Shown piece by piece: positions 27,921 to 37,963 of a stretch of DNA of 64,000 bases (positions within the stretch are counted from its first letter, which is position 1; every line of letters starts with the position of its first letter). The stretch is from assembly GCA_004347685.1 (NCBI GenBank), contig SLTJ01000048.1, positions 1-64,000 on the forward strand, given 5' to 3'. Both the position numbers and the translations under genes were made by a program. This stretch comes from Clostridia bacterium. Lineage in GTDB: Bacteria > Bacillota > DSM-521 > Neomoorellales > SLTJ01. The notes beneath the pieces are model-generated. The model was given only the letters and a program-made list of their open reading frames with translations, did not search any database and was not told the DNA's origin.

Positions 27921-28118
27921 GAACAACACCTCCTTTCCCTTAGGCTGGTAAGAGATATTCTCCCCGGCAGAGAAAGTTCCTGGCAGAGCAAGTATGAGAA
28001 ATTCTTATTCTCCTGGTGGCGGCTAAAAGAATTGTTTATAGCCCTTTGCTGTCCGCTCGGCGAAGTTAATAAAGCTTCCTAATCGTGGCCCACTTCTTCT
28101 TGCCGCCGGCTTAACTCT

Positions 28119-28853
28119 TTAGACGCTGCTGCGCCGCACCGCGGCCAGGCAGGCCAAGGAAAAGGCCACGGTAAGGGCGACCATTACCGCCAGGGAAGGC
28201 CAGGGAAAAGGCCATCCCAGGGCCAGGGCCCGCAGGGTGGAAGTAACGTGACTTAGCGGCAAAAGGTAAAGAACGAACCGCACCCCGCGCGGCACGCCGG
28301 CCAGGGAGAAGAAGGTGCCGCCTAAAAAGGTCATGGGCAGCAGGAACAGGGTGCTGAAGGTGGCCATATCCTCATGGGACCTGGCCAGGAAGGCCGCCAG
28401 CACCCCCAGGAAGGCAAAGAGAAAGCAGGATAAAATTATTACCATCAGGAACCAGATACCCGGGGTAAACCCGGAGGAGATGAGATAAGCTACCAGCCAG
28501 AAGGCAGCCGCCGTCACCAGGCCCCGCACCACGCCGATCAAGGCCTTGCCCAAAACAATGGACCAGGGGCTGAGCGGGGCCATCATCAGCTCGTCAAAGC
28601 ATTTGTAAAAAAGCCGGTCAACGTTGAGCTTAGTGCCGGCGCCGTTAAAGCTGGCCGTCATGGCGGCGGCGGCCATGATCCCTGGAATCACAAACTCCAG
28701 GTAGCTAGTACCGCCCATGTTAACCCCCCGACCAAGTCCCCAGCCAAAGGCCAGCAGATACAGCAGGGGGCTGATAAGGGTGGTCAAAAGATAACGGGCC
28801 AGGCGCCGCCGCAAAATCAACAGGTCAGGCCAGAGAACGGTAAGAAAATCCAT
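28119..28853 (-). CDS. ABC-2 type transporter permease
   Basis: A 244-residue protein with six membrane segments, ABC-2 family (LEFVIPGIMAAAAMTASFNGAG and LPLSHVTSTLRALALG). ATG at 28853 or 28856, following GGGGAGGAAG, and overlapping the ATPase gene. Exporter of unknown substrate; sits downstream of chlI in the same direction. Confidence 0.88.
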   Translation of the reverse strand: MDFLTVLWPDLLILRRRLARYLLTTLISPLLYLLAFGWGLGRGVNMGGTSYLEFVIPGIMAAAAMTASFNGAGTKLNVDRLFYKCFDELMMAPLSPWSIVLGKALIGVVRGLVTAAAFWLVAYLISSGFTPGIWFLMVIILSCFLFAFLGVLAAFLARSHEDMATFSTLFLLPMTFLGGTFFSLAGVPRGVRFVLYLLPLSHVTSTLRALALGWPFPWPSLAVMVALTVAFSLACLAAVRRSSV

Positions 28854-29709
28854 CATCTTCCTCCCCTACCTTGCGGCCGGTGAGTTCCACAAAAACATCC
28901 TCCAGGTTGGATTCCCGTACCACCACGGTCTTTACTTCGGGCGGAAGGCCCTGGCTGTAGGCTACGGCCCGGGAACGGTCGGGGAAATAGGTATAACGGG
29001 TATCCCGGCCGTTCCAGAGGGCCTCTACGGTGTAAAGCCCTACCCGCTCCCGCAACCGGCGGGGCGTGCCCAGGGCGATCATCTTTCCCCGGTGCATGAT
29101 CCCTACCCGGTGGCAAAGGGCCTCGGCTTCCTCGATGTAGTGGGTGGTGAGAAAAACCGTGGTGCCTTCAGAGTTCAGGCGCCGGATGAGAGCCCAGAGG
29201 CGCCGCCGGGTCTGGGCGTCCAGCCCCACCGTCGGCTCGTCGAGGAAGAGGACCCGGGGCCGGTGCAAGAGCGCCCGGGCAAGCATCACCCGGCGCTTCA
29301 TGCCCCCCGATAGCTCCTCCACCAGGCGGCCTGCCGCCTCCTCCAGTTCCACGTACGCCAGCATTTCCGTGATGCACCGCTGCCTTTCCTTCCTCCCCAG
29401 GTGGCGCAGGCGGGCTGTCAGTTCCAGGTTCTCCCATACCGTCAGTTCCCGGTCCAGGCTCAGGTGCTGCTGTACCACCCCGAACTCCCTTTTGGCGGCC
29501 AGCGGCTGGGCCACCACGTCAAAGCCGTTGATGCTGGCCCGGCCGGAAGTCGGCCTAGTCAGCGTGGTGAGCATCCTGATAGTGGTGGTCTTGCCGGCAC
29601 CGTTAGGGCCGAGGAAACCAAAGATCTCGCCCGGCTTCACTTCCAGGTCCAGCCCGTCTACGGCCACCACCCGGCCGTAAGTTTTACTGAGTTTCTCGGT
29701 AACGATCAA
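28825..29709 (-). CDS. ABC-2 type transporter ATP-binding protein
   Basis: A 294-residue ATPase with Walker A GPNGAGKTTT, signature LSGGMKRRVML, Walker B RVLFLDEP and a C-terminal extension of the drug-exporter (DrrA-like) kind. TTG at 29709 has AGGAG seven bases upstream; the ORF extends to 29787 without a ribosome site. Works with the following permease. Confidence 0.88.
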   Translation of the reverse strand: MIVTEKLSKTYGRVVAVDGLDLEVKPGEIFGFLGPNGAGKTTTIRMLTTLTRPTSGRASINGFDVVAQPLAAKREFGVVQQHLSLDRELTVWENLELTARLRHLGRKERQRCITEMLAYVELEEAAGRLVEELSGGMKRRVMLARALLHRPRVLFLDEPTVGLDAQTRRRLWALIRRLNSEGTTVFLTTHYIEEAEALCHRVGIMHRGKMIALGTPRRLRERVGLYTVEALWNGRDTRYTYFPDRSRAVAYSQGLPPEVKTVVVRESNLEDVFVELTGRKVGEEDDGFSYRSLA

Positions 29710-29838
29710 AGGACTGCTCCTTTCTAGAGGTTGGGGAAAAAAAGAAGCTCCCTGGCCCGCCAGGAACGATCGGCTGGTATATTCCACGCCCTGGCTGGGG
29801 CTATGACAGGTGACAGAAGGGCTCCCATGTGAGCCGGG

Positions 29839-30879
29839 TTAGCCAGCTTTGGCACCCAGTAACTGATCCAGTTTCCGGTCGTCCAGGGTCAGGTCCTGGA
29901 ACGGCTGGCGGCGCATGCGGTGCACCAGGGCCAGGGGTGCCGTCCGGCGGATGTCTTCCCGGGTCACCTCCAGCCGTCCTTCCAGGGCCGCACTCGCCCT
30001 GGCTGCCTGCATCATGACCAGGTCGGCGCGGTGGCCATCCACCCCCATCTCTACAGCAATGGTGGCGATTAAAAGCAGCATGTCGTCGCTGATGTTGACC
30101 TGAGGCAGAATCTCCCGGGCAGCGACCATCTTCTCCCGGAGCCTCTGTCGCTCCCCTTCCCAGAGGGCGGCAAACCCCTCCGGGTCGTCCTCGAAGGCTC
30201 CGCGGCGCTTAACGATCTCCACCCGCAGGGCCGGGTCGGTTACCCCGGCAATGTTGACGCAAAGACCAAAGCGGTCCAGCAGTTGCGGCCGCAACTCCCC
30301 TTCCTCCGGGTTCATGGTGCCCACCAGGATAAACTGCGCGGGATGGGTAAAGGAAATCCCCTCCCGCTCCACGGTATTCACCCCCATGGCGGCCGCGTCC
30401 AACAACACGTCCACCACGTGGTCGTCCAGCAAATTAACCTCATCCACGTAAAGGATGCCCCGGTTGGCCTCGGCCAGCACCCCCGGCTCAAAGTGTTTTT
30501 CTCCTTTTTTGATGGCCTGCTCGAGGTCCAGGGTACCTACCACCCGGTCTTCGGTGGCCGATACAGGCAGCTCCACCACCCGCATGGGACGGCGCTGGCG
30601 GGGAAGCTCCGTGCCGCTCTGCAGCCGCTGCTGGCACCGGCCGCACATGGCTGTAACATCGCCGGGATCGCAATTGAAGAGGCAGTCGGCTACCACCTCG
30701 ATCTCCGGCAGGAGCGCGGCCAGGGCCCGCACCGCCGTGGACTTGGCTGTACCCTTCTCTCCCCGGATAAGCACGCCGGAAAGCCGAGGGTTGACCGCGT
30801 TCAAGAGCAGGGCCTGCTTTAGGGCCTCCTGGCCCACGATAGCAGCAAAGGGATAGGTATGTCTGCCGGATGCTTGCAT
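29839..30879 (-). CDS. AAA+ chelatase subunit, ChlI/BchI type
   Basis: A 346-residue AAA+ ATPase with Walker [15 protein letters not shown] near residue 42, Walker [11 protein letters not shown], and a cysteine cluster (CLFNCDP, CGRCQQ) inserted after the first strand. ChlI/BchI subunits drive metal insertion by a large CobN/ChlH subunit. ATG at 30879 follows GGGAGGAA, 27 bases after the chlI/D fusion. No photosynthesis or chlorophyll genes are present, so the partner is expected to be CobN1, CobN2 or both. Confidence 0.9.
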   Translation of the reverse strand: MQASGRHTYPFAAIVGQEALKQALLLNAVNPRLSGVLIRGEKGTAKSTAVRALAALLPEIEVVADCLFNCDPGDVTAMCGRCQQRLQSGTELPRQRRPMRVVELPVSATEDRVVGTLDLEQAIKKGEKHFEPGVLAEANRGILYVDEVNLLDDHVVDVLLDAAAMGVNTVEREGISFTHPAQFILVGTMNPEEGELRPQLLDRFGLCVNIAGVTDPALRVEIVKRRGAFEDDPEGFAALWEGERQRLREKMVAAREILPQVNISDDMLLLIATIAVEMGVDGHRADLVMMQAARASAALEGRLEVTREDIRRTAPLALVHRMRRQPFQDLTLDDRKLDQLLGAKAG

Positions 30880-30906
30880 AGTGTACCAATTCCTCCCTTA
30901 AAGTCA

Positions 30907-32985
30907 TTAAAGCCATCCCCCGTCCTGCATATCCCGGACTGCTCTTACCAGGGTATCCGCCTTAAGGGCCTCAATCTGATAATGTCCAGCCTCCAGTACC
31001 CCGGCCAGCTCCCGGGCCAGGCCAAAGGCCAAAAACCCGTCCTTTTCCACATCCACCACCAAGACCTTAATCCTTTCCTCGCGGCGAATGAGATCCGCCA
31101 CCTGGCGTACCTCATCCCACGGTTTTCCCTGCCCCAGGCCCACGTTACCCCGGCCGTCGGAGACCACAATAACTAAAGGCGTAAGATCCGGGTCCTTCAA
31201 AAGATGCGCCCGGGTTACCTCATAGGCCTTCAGCAACCCCGCAGCCAGCGGCGTCCGCCCGCCGGTAGGCAGTTCGGCCAGGCATTTTTGCGCCAGCTCT
31301 ACGCTGCTGGTAGGCGGCAGCAGTATTTCGGCCTGCTCGCCCCGGAAGGCCACCATCCCCACCCGGTCCCGCTTCTGGTAGGCGTCCAGAAGAAGGGAGA
31401 GCACCGCTCCCTTGGCCGCGACCATGCGCTGCTGCGCGGCCATGGAGCCGGAGGCGTCCACCAGGAATAACAATAAATTGCCGACGCGCTTCTCCCGCAC
31501 CTTCTCCCGGATGTCGGGCGGCTCAATGACCACGGCCAGTCCGTCCCTGGCCCGCCGGCCCTGGTAGGGCGCGGCGGCCCGTAAAGTGGCATCAAAGGCC
31601 AGGTCATGGCGCTCCCGGCGCAGGGTGGCCCGGACGTAGCGTCCGACTTTGACCGGAGTCCGGGTGCGGGAGCGCCGGCCGGAGCCTTTTCGCCAGACCC
31701 GGTCGCGGTGGTGCTCGATGCGCCGTACGGGAAAGGGCTCACCGACAGTAAAGAGGGCCTCGCCGGCCACCCCGGCCGGGGACTGTTCCTCCTGAGATTC
31801 GCGGTGTTCATGCTCCTGCTGGCCGGCCTCTGGTGATATTTCCGGCGCTGGTTGCTGCCGCCCTGTCACCTCGTCATCTACCTGATCCCCCTGAGGTTCT
31901 TGGTCTTCGGGCAACTCGGGGGGGTCACCTGCTTTACTTTCTTCTTTTTCCCGCTGCTGTTGGGCGGGCGGCGGGGGTTGGCGGCGCCGGTGACAGAGCA
32001 CCAGCTCGGCCACCCGTTCCAAGTCCGCCGTGGTAACTCCCCGGCGGCCCTCCCAGGCCGCCAGGGCTCTGGCCGCCTGTACCAGGGTAATCTCCGCCCG
32101 GTGCCCGGCCACCAGGGCTTCCATCGCCTGGTCAACGGCCAGCCGCAATACCTCCGTGGGAGTCCCCACCTGCGGCAACAGATCCCTGGCCCGCTGGAGG
32201 CGGCGCCGCATGTCTTCTTCCTGAGCAGCAAAGCCGGCCCGAAAACCCAGCGGGTCCTTATCAAAGGCCTCCCGCTGCCGGGTAATGGCCGCCCGGGTCG
32301 CCGGGTCGTCCACCCCTTCCACCGGCACGCAGAGGCCGAAGCGGTCCAGGAGCTGCGGCCGCAACTCCCCTTCCTCCGGGTTCATGGTGCCTACCAGGAT
32401 GAACCGCGCGGGATGGGTGAATTTTATCCCCTCCCGCTCCACTACGTTTGTCCCCGAGGCGGCCGCGTCCAGCAGGATGTCCACCAGGTGGTCGTCCAGC
32501 AGGTTGATCTCGTCCACGTAGATGATACCCCGGCTAGCCTGTGCCAGGAGCCCCGGCGCCAGCCGCCGCTCCCCGTGACGGATGGCCTGCTCAAAATCGA
32601 GACTCCCCACCACCCGGTCTTCGGTGGCCGAGACCGGCAGCTCCACCAGGGGCACCCGGCGGGTTACCGCCTTAAGCTTATTCCCCGCGGCCAGTCGCTC
32701 CTGGCAAAACGGGCAGAGCCACTCTTCATCCCGGGGGTCGCAGTTGCACGGGCACCCGGCCACCACCTCGATCTCGGGTAACAGGGCGGCCAGGGCCCGC
32801 ACCGCCGTGGACTTGGCCGTCCCCTTCTCCCCCCGCACCAGCACCCCGCCCGCCAGCGGGTTGATGGCGTTCAGGACAAGGGCGAGCTTCATCTTCTCCT
32901 GGCCGATGATAGCCGTAAAGGGGTAAGTGTAACGAAGGTAAGAGACCACCGGAATTTCCCTCCTCGGGCCCAAGTGCTCTTTCAT
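30907..32985 (-). CDS. AAA+ and von Willebrand A chelatase subunit, ChlI-ChlD type
   Basis: About 692 residues. N-terminal ChlI-like AAA+ domain (GEKGTAKST near 50, YVDEINLL near 145, Cys cluster CPCNCDP/CPFCQE), a Pro/Glu/Gln-rich linker around 340-420, then a von Willebrand A domain with the MIDAS motif DASGSMA near residue 510. Unlike many ChlD proteins its ATPase motifs are intact. ATG at 32985 has GGAGG six bases upstream; the frame continues to 33189 through the hairpin leader. It is preceded by cobN1. Confidence 0.88.
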   Translation of the reverse strand: MKEHLGPRREIPVVSYLRYTYPFTAIIGQEKMKLALVLNAINPLAGGVLVRGEKGTAKSTAVRALAALLPEIEVVAGCPCNCDPRDEEWLCPFCQERLAAGNKLKAVTRRVPLVELPVSATEDRVVGSLDFEQAIRHGERRLAPGLLAQASRGIIYVDEINLLDDHLVDILLDAAASGTNVVEREGIKFTHPARFILVGTMNPEEGELRPQLLDRFGLCVPVEGVDDPATRAAITRQREAFDKDPLGFRAGFAAQEEDMRRRLQRARDLLPQVGTPTEVLRLAVDQAMEALVAGHRAEITLVQAARALAAWEGRRGVTTADLERVAELVLCHRRRQPPPPAQQQREKEESKAGDPPELPEDQEPQGDQVDDEVTGRQQPAPEISPEAGQQEHEHRESQEEQSPAGVAGEALFTVGEPFPVRRIEHHRDRVWRKGSGRRSRTRTPVKVGRYVRATLRRERHDLAFDATLRAAAPYQGRRARDGLAVVIEPPDIREKVREKRVGNLLLFLVDASGSMAAQQRMVAAKGAVLSLLLDAYQKRDRVGMVAFRGEQAEILLPPTSSVELAQKCLAELPTGGRTPLAAGLLKAYEVTRAHLLKDPDLTPLVIVVSDGRGNVGLGQGKPWDEVRQVADLIRREERIKVLVVDVEKDGFLAFGLARELAGVLEAGHYQIEALKADTLVRAVRDMQDGGWL

Positions 32986-33285
32986 TGCCAACCTCCACGC
33001 CAGGGGCGCAGGCTTGGCATTACATAGCAGGAAAACAAAAATGAACGAACCGTAACGCCTATAAAGTAAGAAGCCATGGAAGCCCCTTCCCTGCTGGAAG
33101 GAAACAGCCTCCATGGCTGCCGATTGCCGGGATAACCTCTGACCAAACGGCCCGGTGGGCCTCCCACCTGCCGGGGTGGCTCCGGCCACCCTTCTTCCGG
33201 AATAGTATTCGGCATAAGAAAGATGTTTCCTGCCGGTTCCACAACCATGGAGAAACTAAATTACCCTGCTGCCTTCCGTTATCTG
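32986..33285 (-). promoter_or_regulatory. 300-base leader between cobN1 and chlI/D, with a long hairpin
   Basis: On the minus strand a near-perfect stem AGCCATGGA...TTCCATGGCT (33072-33119) with an inner TTCCTTCC/GGGAAGG arm is followed by a T-rich stretch without a pure T-run. Upstream are more stems (GGTGGCCGGAGCCACC; CCCACCGGG). No coding frame with motifs was found. It may regulate the AAA+ subunits separately from cobN1, or process the message. Confidence 0.4.
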
Positions 33286-36200
33286 CTATGTAGGGGCCGG
33301 CTCGGTCCTCCCCTCCATCTCCCCTTCCACCTCCAGGTAAAGTTCCTTTAAGGCCTGCAACATTTCCGGCGGGGCCGACCACATACCCCTTTCAACGGCT
33401 TCCAGCAGACGGGACACGATGTTCTCCAGGGCCCAGGGATTAACTTCTTGGAACCACTGCTGCATATCCGGGTCCAGGGCGTACTTCCGGGCCAGAGCCT
33501 CGTATTCCCAGTCTTCCAGCACGCCGGCGCTGGCGTCCCAACCGAAGGCGATCTCCACCAGGTGGGAAAGATCTCCGGCCCCCTTGTACCCGTGGCGCTT
33601 CATCCCCTCGATCCATTTGGGGTTGAGCACCCGGGAGCGGAAAATATGCCGCGTTTCCTCTTCCAGGGTGCGTACCCGCACCCGCTGGGGGTCGGAACTG
33701 TCGCCGCTGAAGGAGCGGGGCGCCACCCCTTTAACCGCCTTTACCGCGGCCACCATGCCGCCGTGGTAGGCGTAAAAATCGTCGCAATCGAAGATGTCGA
33801 TCTCCCGGCTGTCTTCGTTCTTGACTGTGGCCTCCACTAGGGCCAGGCGCCGGCGGAAAATCTCCCTGGCTTTCCGGCCGAAGGTACGGCAGCCGTAGGC
33901 GTAGCCGCCCCAGGTGATATAGGCCTCCCCCAGGTCTCTCGCCTCCTGCCAGTTACCGGCGGTGACCAGTTCATTGACCCCGGCGCCGTAGGCCCCCGGC
34001 GGGTCGCTGAAGACGCGCCACCGCGCTTCCTCCCGGGCTTCCTCTCGCCTCTTACCCGCGGCGATCCCGGCGGCCGTCTCCGCCCGCACGTGGGCGGCTA
34101 CGAAGTTCATCTCCTCCGGCTCCTCCAGGCCGGCCACCATTTCCACCGCCCGGTCCAGCAGGTGGATGACATTCAGGAAGGCGTCCCGGAAAAGGCCGCT
34201 GGCCCGGACGGTCACGTCAACCCGGGGCTGGCCCAACTCCGCCAAGGGAATTACCTCCAGGTCCTTCACCCGCCCGCTCCTCTCTTCCCATACCGGCCTT
34301 ACCCCCAGGAGATAAAGGGCCTGGGCAATATCGTCGCCGCCGGTGCGCATGTTACTGGTGGCCCACACCACCATCCCCACGCTCCGGGGGTAGGTGCCGG
34401 TCTCTTCCCGGTATCTCTCCAGAAGCGCTTCGCCTAACGCCCGGCCCACCTCCCAGGCGGCGCGGGTCGGTACGGCCCGGGGATCGATAGAGTAAAAATT
34501 GCGGCCAGTGGGGAGGATGTCGGCCATGCCCCGGGTAGGGGCGCCGGAAGGCCCGGGGGGAATGAAGCCTCCCTCCAGGGCGGTGAGACAACTGCTCAGT
34601 TCCTGCCGCGTACTCGTAAGCCGCGGTACCAGACGGGTGGCCACGTAATCCAGCACCGCCAGCAATCCAGCGTCTTCACGGCCCACCACTTCCTCCATTA
34701 CCCGGCCGATGTGCTGGCGGGCAAAACCAAAGGCCGCGAAGATGGCGAGCAGGTCCCGAGCCCGGTCATCAATCTCCATGAGGATCTGGCCGTAGGTGCG
34801 GCCTGCGGCCGGGGAAAAGTAACCAGGGCGGGATAAAAGCTCCTGATAGGTGTAACCGGCCAGCCCGGCCAGAGCTTCCCGTAACGAAGGGACGGAGCCG
34901 GTGGCCAGCCGGGTCAGGGCCAGGAGCATCTCCACCAGGGCCTCTCCGGACGGCGGCTGACCCAGGATGTGCAGGCCGTCCCGGATCAGAGTATCCTTTA
35001 TCTCGAAGAGATAGGAGTGAAGGTGTTCCAGGAAGGTTTCCCAGCCTTCCGGACCGGGTTTTCCGGCCAGGCCCAGGTCCCGGTCCAGGTGGGCCGCCGT
35101 CACCCTGTCCCAGATGGCCTGCTGCAGAACCGGTAGTCTGCTCTGGTCCATGGTTCTGGCCGTATAATATTCCTGAAGCAGTACCTCGATGGCGGCCAGT
35201 TCATCGTAGGTATCGGCCCGGGTCATTACCGGCACCAGGTGATCAATGATGCAGGCATGGGAGCGGCGTTTGGCCTGGGTCCCCTCCCCCGGGTCGTTGA
35301 CGATATAGGGGTAGACGTGGGGCAGGTCAGCGATGGCCAGGTCCGGGAAGCAGGCTGCCGAGAGCCCTGTTCCCTTCCCCGGCAACCACTCCAGGGAGCC
35401 GTGCTTGCCCATGTGAAAGATGAGATCCGCACCGAATTCGTCCCGCAGCCAGCGGTAGTACGCCAGGTAATGGTGGGGCGGCGCCAGGTCCGGGCTGTGG
35501 TAAATTTTGACGGGGTCCTCCTGGAAGCCGCGGGGCGGCTGCACGCCTAAAAATACGTTGCCCAACAAAAAGCCGGGAAGAAGCAGGTTTCTTCCAATAA
35601 CAAAAACTTCGCCGGGCGGGGGTCCCCAGTCCCGGGCAAGGTGCTCCTGCACCCGGGCCGGGAAACAGCCAAACCATTCACCATACCTGTGGCGGTCTAC
35701 CCGGACCGCGGCCCGGCGCTCCAGTTCCGGAGCCGGTAGCCATTCTCGCTCGTTGGTGAGGCCGGCCAGCAGCCTCTCCATCAGTGCGGCCCCGTCCGGC
35801 GGTACCTCCCCTACGTTATACCCGGCTTCCCGCAGGGCCACGAGCAAGCGGTGGACGCTGGCCGGGGTATCCAGGCCGAAGGCACAGCCGATGCGGTCGT
35901 TGCGGGGCGGGTAGTTATGCAGGATGACGGCCACCTTCTTTTCCCGGTTGGGCTTATGCCGCAGCCTCGCCCAGCGGAGGGCCAGAGCGGCCACCCGCGC
36001 AACCCGTTCCGGGTAGGCTACATAGCGCACCAGGGTGGCGCCGGTGAAATCGTCTTCCTCCACTTCCTCCCGGAAGGCCACAGGCACCGTGATCAGGGCT
36101 CCGTCGAACTCCGGCAGAGCCACATTCATCACCACATCCAGGGGGCTCAGACCACGTAGGTTCTCATCCCATTCTCCTTGCGGGGTGAGGGAAAGGATGG

Positions 36201-37047
36201 CTTTAATCAGCGGCACCCCCAGCCGCCGGTATACATCGCTCTCCGGTACCCGGCCAAAGGTAGGGGTGGCCATGGTCTGGGCAAACATCATGGTGGTGAT
36301 CAAGACGTCTACCACCGGTTGCCCGTTGTCCATCAGGTAGTTATCCACCACCCAGGCCAGCCCCCGGCTGCCGAGCTCGTCCTTCTTGGTGGCATAGAGG
36401 AAAACCGGCAGGGCCACCCCGCCCCCGGCCTCGATCTCCCGCACCAGGGCCTCGACGAACTCCGTATTGCCGGCCAGCCAGTGACTCTGATAAAAAAGGA
36501 TGCCAATGACGGGCCGGCCCGTCTTCCTTTCTTCCTGCAGGAACGCGACCGCCTCCTCCGGCCGGGGACAGTCCGGGTGGTAGAGCCCCTGCCAGGGCAC
36601 AGGTTGGGGAGGGTTAAAGCCCACTGCCGCGGCGCCGTAGCGGCCGGCGGCCCATAGGAGAAGGTTGGTAAAATTGACCTCGCCGCCGTAACCGACATAC
36701 AGCCGTACCTGCCGGTAATCTTCTGGGGGTATGTGGCTCATACCCAGTAGCCCCTCTCCTTCCTCCCCCAGGGAGGGGAGCACGGCCAAGGGGATATCCT
36801 TCTCCCGGGCTGTCTCGATTATCTCCTCCAGGCCGGGCAGGGAATCCGGGCCTCCCATGAGGTGCACCACAATCAGGTCCGCCGCCACAGCCAGGTTCGC
36901 CACCCCTTCTTCCCTCGGGCCGCGGCGGCGGGAGCGGGCGACCACCTGCACCAGTTCCCCGTACTCCTGCCATACTTTCCTGGCGGCCCGGCTCAGGTTG
37001 ACCAGTTCGCCTTCCACCGCGGTATAGAAAAAGATGCGCAAGCTCAC
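33286..37047 (-). CDS. cobN: CobN-type metal chelatase large subunit, set A
   Basis: A 1253-residue protein of the CobN/BchH family, in which the large subunit binds the tetrapyrrole and metal. The core motif HMGKHGSLEWLPGKGTGLSA lies near residue 544, with PTGRNFYSIDPRAVPTRAAW and HGGMVAAVKAVKG further on. GTG at 37047 is the longest start; TTG at 37041 follows AGAGGTGA closely. Downstream of btuFCD and upstream of the ChlI/D subunits, so a complete three-part chelatase can be made from this set. Its metal (Co is the default for CobN) is not proven. Confidence 0.88.
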   Translation of the reverse strand: MSLRIFFYTAVEGELVNLSRAARKVWQEYGELVQVVARSRRRGPREEGVANLAVAADLIVVHLMGGPDSLPGLEEIIETAREKDIPLAVLPSLGEEGEGLLGMSHIPPEDYRQVRLYVGYGGEVNFTNLLLWAAGRYGAAAVGFNPPQPVPWQGLYHPDCPRPEEAVAFLQEERKTGRPVIGILFYQSHWLAGNTEFVEALVREIEAGGGVALPVFLYATKKDELGSRGLAWVVDNYLMDNGQPVVDVLITTMMFAQTMATPTFGRVPESDVYRRLGVPLIKAILSLTPQGEWDENLRGLSPLDVVMNVALPEFDGALITVPVAFREEVEEDDFTGATLVRYVAYPERVARVAALALRWARLRHKPNREKKVAVILHNYPPRNDRIGCAFGLDTPASVHRLLVALREAGYNVGEVPPDGAALMERLLAGLTNEREWLPAPELERRAAVRVDRHRYGEWFGCFPARVQEHLARDWGPPPGEVFVIGRNLLLPGFLLGNVFLGVQPPRGFQEDPVKIYHSPDLAPPHHYLAYYRWLRDEFGADLIFHMGKHGSLEWLPGKGTGLSAACFPDLAIADLPHVYPYIVNDPGEGTQAKRRSHACIIDHLVPVMTRADTYDELAAIEVLLQEYYTARTMDQSRLPVLQQAIWDRVTAAHLDRDLGLAGKPGPEGWETFLEHLHSYLFEIKDTLIRDGLHILGQPPSGEALVEMLLALTRLATGSVPSLREALAGLAGYTYQELLSRPGYFSPAAGRTYGQILMEIDDRARDLLAIFAAFGFARQHIGRVMEEVVGREDAGLLAVLDYVATRLVPRLTSTRQELSSCLTALEGGFIPPGPSGAPTRGMADILPTGRNFYSIDPRAVPTRAAWEVGRALGEALLERYREETGTYPRSVGMVVWATSNMRTGGDDIAQALYLLGVRPVWEERSGRVKDLEVIPLAELGQPRVDVTVRASGLFRDAFLNVIHLLDRAVEMVAGLEEPEEMNFVAAHVRAETAAGIAAGKRREEAREEARWRVFSDPPGAYGAGVNELVTAGNWQEARDLGEAYITWGGYAYGCRTFGRKAREIFRRRLALVEATVKNEDSREIDIFDCDDFYAYHGGMVAAVKAVKGVAPRSFSGDSSDPQRVRVRTLEEETRHIFRSRVLNPKWIEGMKRHGYKGAGDLSHLVEIAFGWDASAGVLEDWEYEALARKYALDPDMQQWFQEVNPWALENIVSRLLEAVERGMWSAPPEMLQALKELYLEVEGEMEGRTEPAPT

Positions 37048-37129
37048 CTCTGTTTCTCTCCCTTCCTCCCGGCGCCGGGTAGCCTGCCGTGCCCCGCCCG
37101 GGAACTCTAGGTCCGGTTACCCTCCCCTC

Positions 37130-37963
37130 CTACTTGTTTCCTCTGGACCCGTTCGCCGGGCCAATCCCGGCCTCCGCCGGCCCTGGCAACCACCCCTCCG
37201 TGGGACAGAGGGCCACCACCTGCAGGCCCACCCCATCCTCCCACAGCCGGGCCTCCACCCCGTAGACCGCCCGGATGTTCTCCGGGGAAAGCACCTGCCG
37301 GGGGCTACCCGCGGCGAAGACGCGGCCCTGGTGTAAAAGTAGCATCTTTTCCGCAAAGCGGGCGGCCAAGTTTAGATCGTGGAGCACCAGGAAAACGATG
37401 ATCCCCCGGCGGCGGACCAGGGCTTGTAAGAGCCCTAATACCTCCAACTGGTGCCGGATGTCCAGGTTGGCCGTAGGTTCGTCCAGCAGGAGCAGTTGCG
37501 GTTCCTGGGCCAGGGCCCGGGCCAAGGCCACCCGCTGTTTCTCCCCGCCGCTCAACTGGTCGAGGGTTCTCGCGGCGAGGTGCTCCAGGTGTAAAAGCCG
37601 GAGCACTTCTTCCACCACCTGACGATTCCCGGCCGACACCGACCAGCCAAGGTACGGCCTGCGGCCCAGCAGTACGGCCTCATAGACCGTCAGGGGAAAT
37701 ACCTGCGGGGTCTCCTGGGGCACGTAACCCAGCCGGGTGGCCAGCTCCCGCCCGGAGAGCCCGGCCACGTCACGGCCATCCAGGTAGACGGCTCCCCCCA
37801 CGGGCCGGAGGACCCGGGCCAGACACTTCAGGCAGGTGCTTTTCCCCGAGCCGTTGGGGCCGACCAGGGAGAGCAACTCGCCCGCCTCCGCCTCCAGGGC
37901 CACCTCCTGCAGTACCGGATGACCGGGATAGTTAAAGGAGAGGTTTTGCACCGCCAGCCTCAT
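37130..37963 (-). CDS. btuD: cobalamin/iron-siderophore-type ABC ATPase, set A
   Basis: A 277-residue FecE/BtuD-type ATPase: Walker A GPNGSGKST, signature LSGGEKQRVALARAL, Walker B LLLLDEP. Its ATG at 37963 overlaps the btuC stop as ATGA. The frame is open to 38116 as a shadow of btuC. The C-terminal 40 residues after AVYGVEARL are typical of B12 importers of clostridia. Confidence 0.92.
   Translation of the reverse strand: MRLAVQNLSFNYPGHPVLQEVALEAEAGELLSLVGPNGSGKSTCLKCLARVLRPVGGAVYLDGRDVAGLSGRELATRLGYVPQETPQVFPLTVYEAVLLGRRPYLGWSVSAGNRQVVEEVLRLLHLEHLAARTLDQLSGGEKQRVALARALAQEPQLLLLDEPTANLDIRHQLEVLGLLQALVRRRGIIVFLVLHDLNLAARFAEKMLLLHQGRVFAAGSPRQVLSPENIRAVYGVEARLWEDGVGLQVVALCPTEGWLPGPAEAGIGPANGSRGNK

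Noticed and set aside
29839-32985. Magnesium chelatase for bacteriochlorophyll synthesis
   Set aside because: No bch genes other than the AAA+ subunits exist here and the large subunit is CobN-like; the ChlI/D label describes family only.
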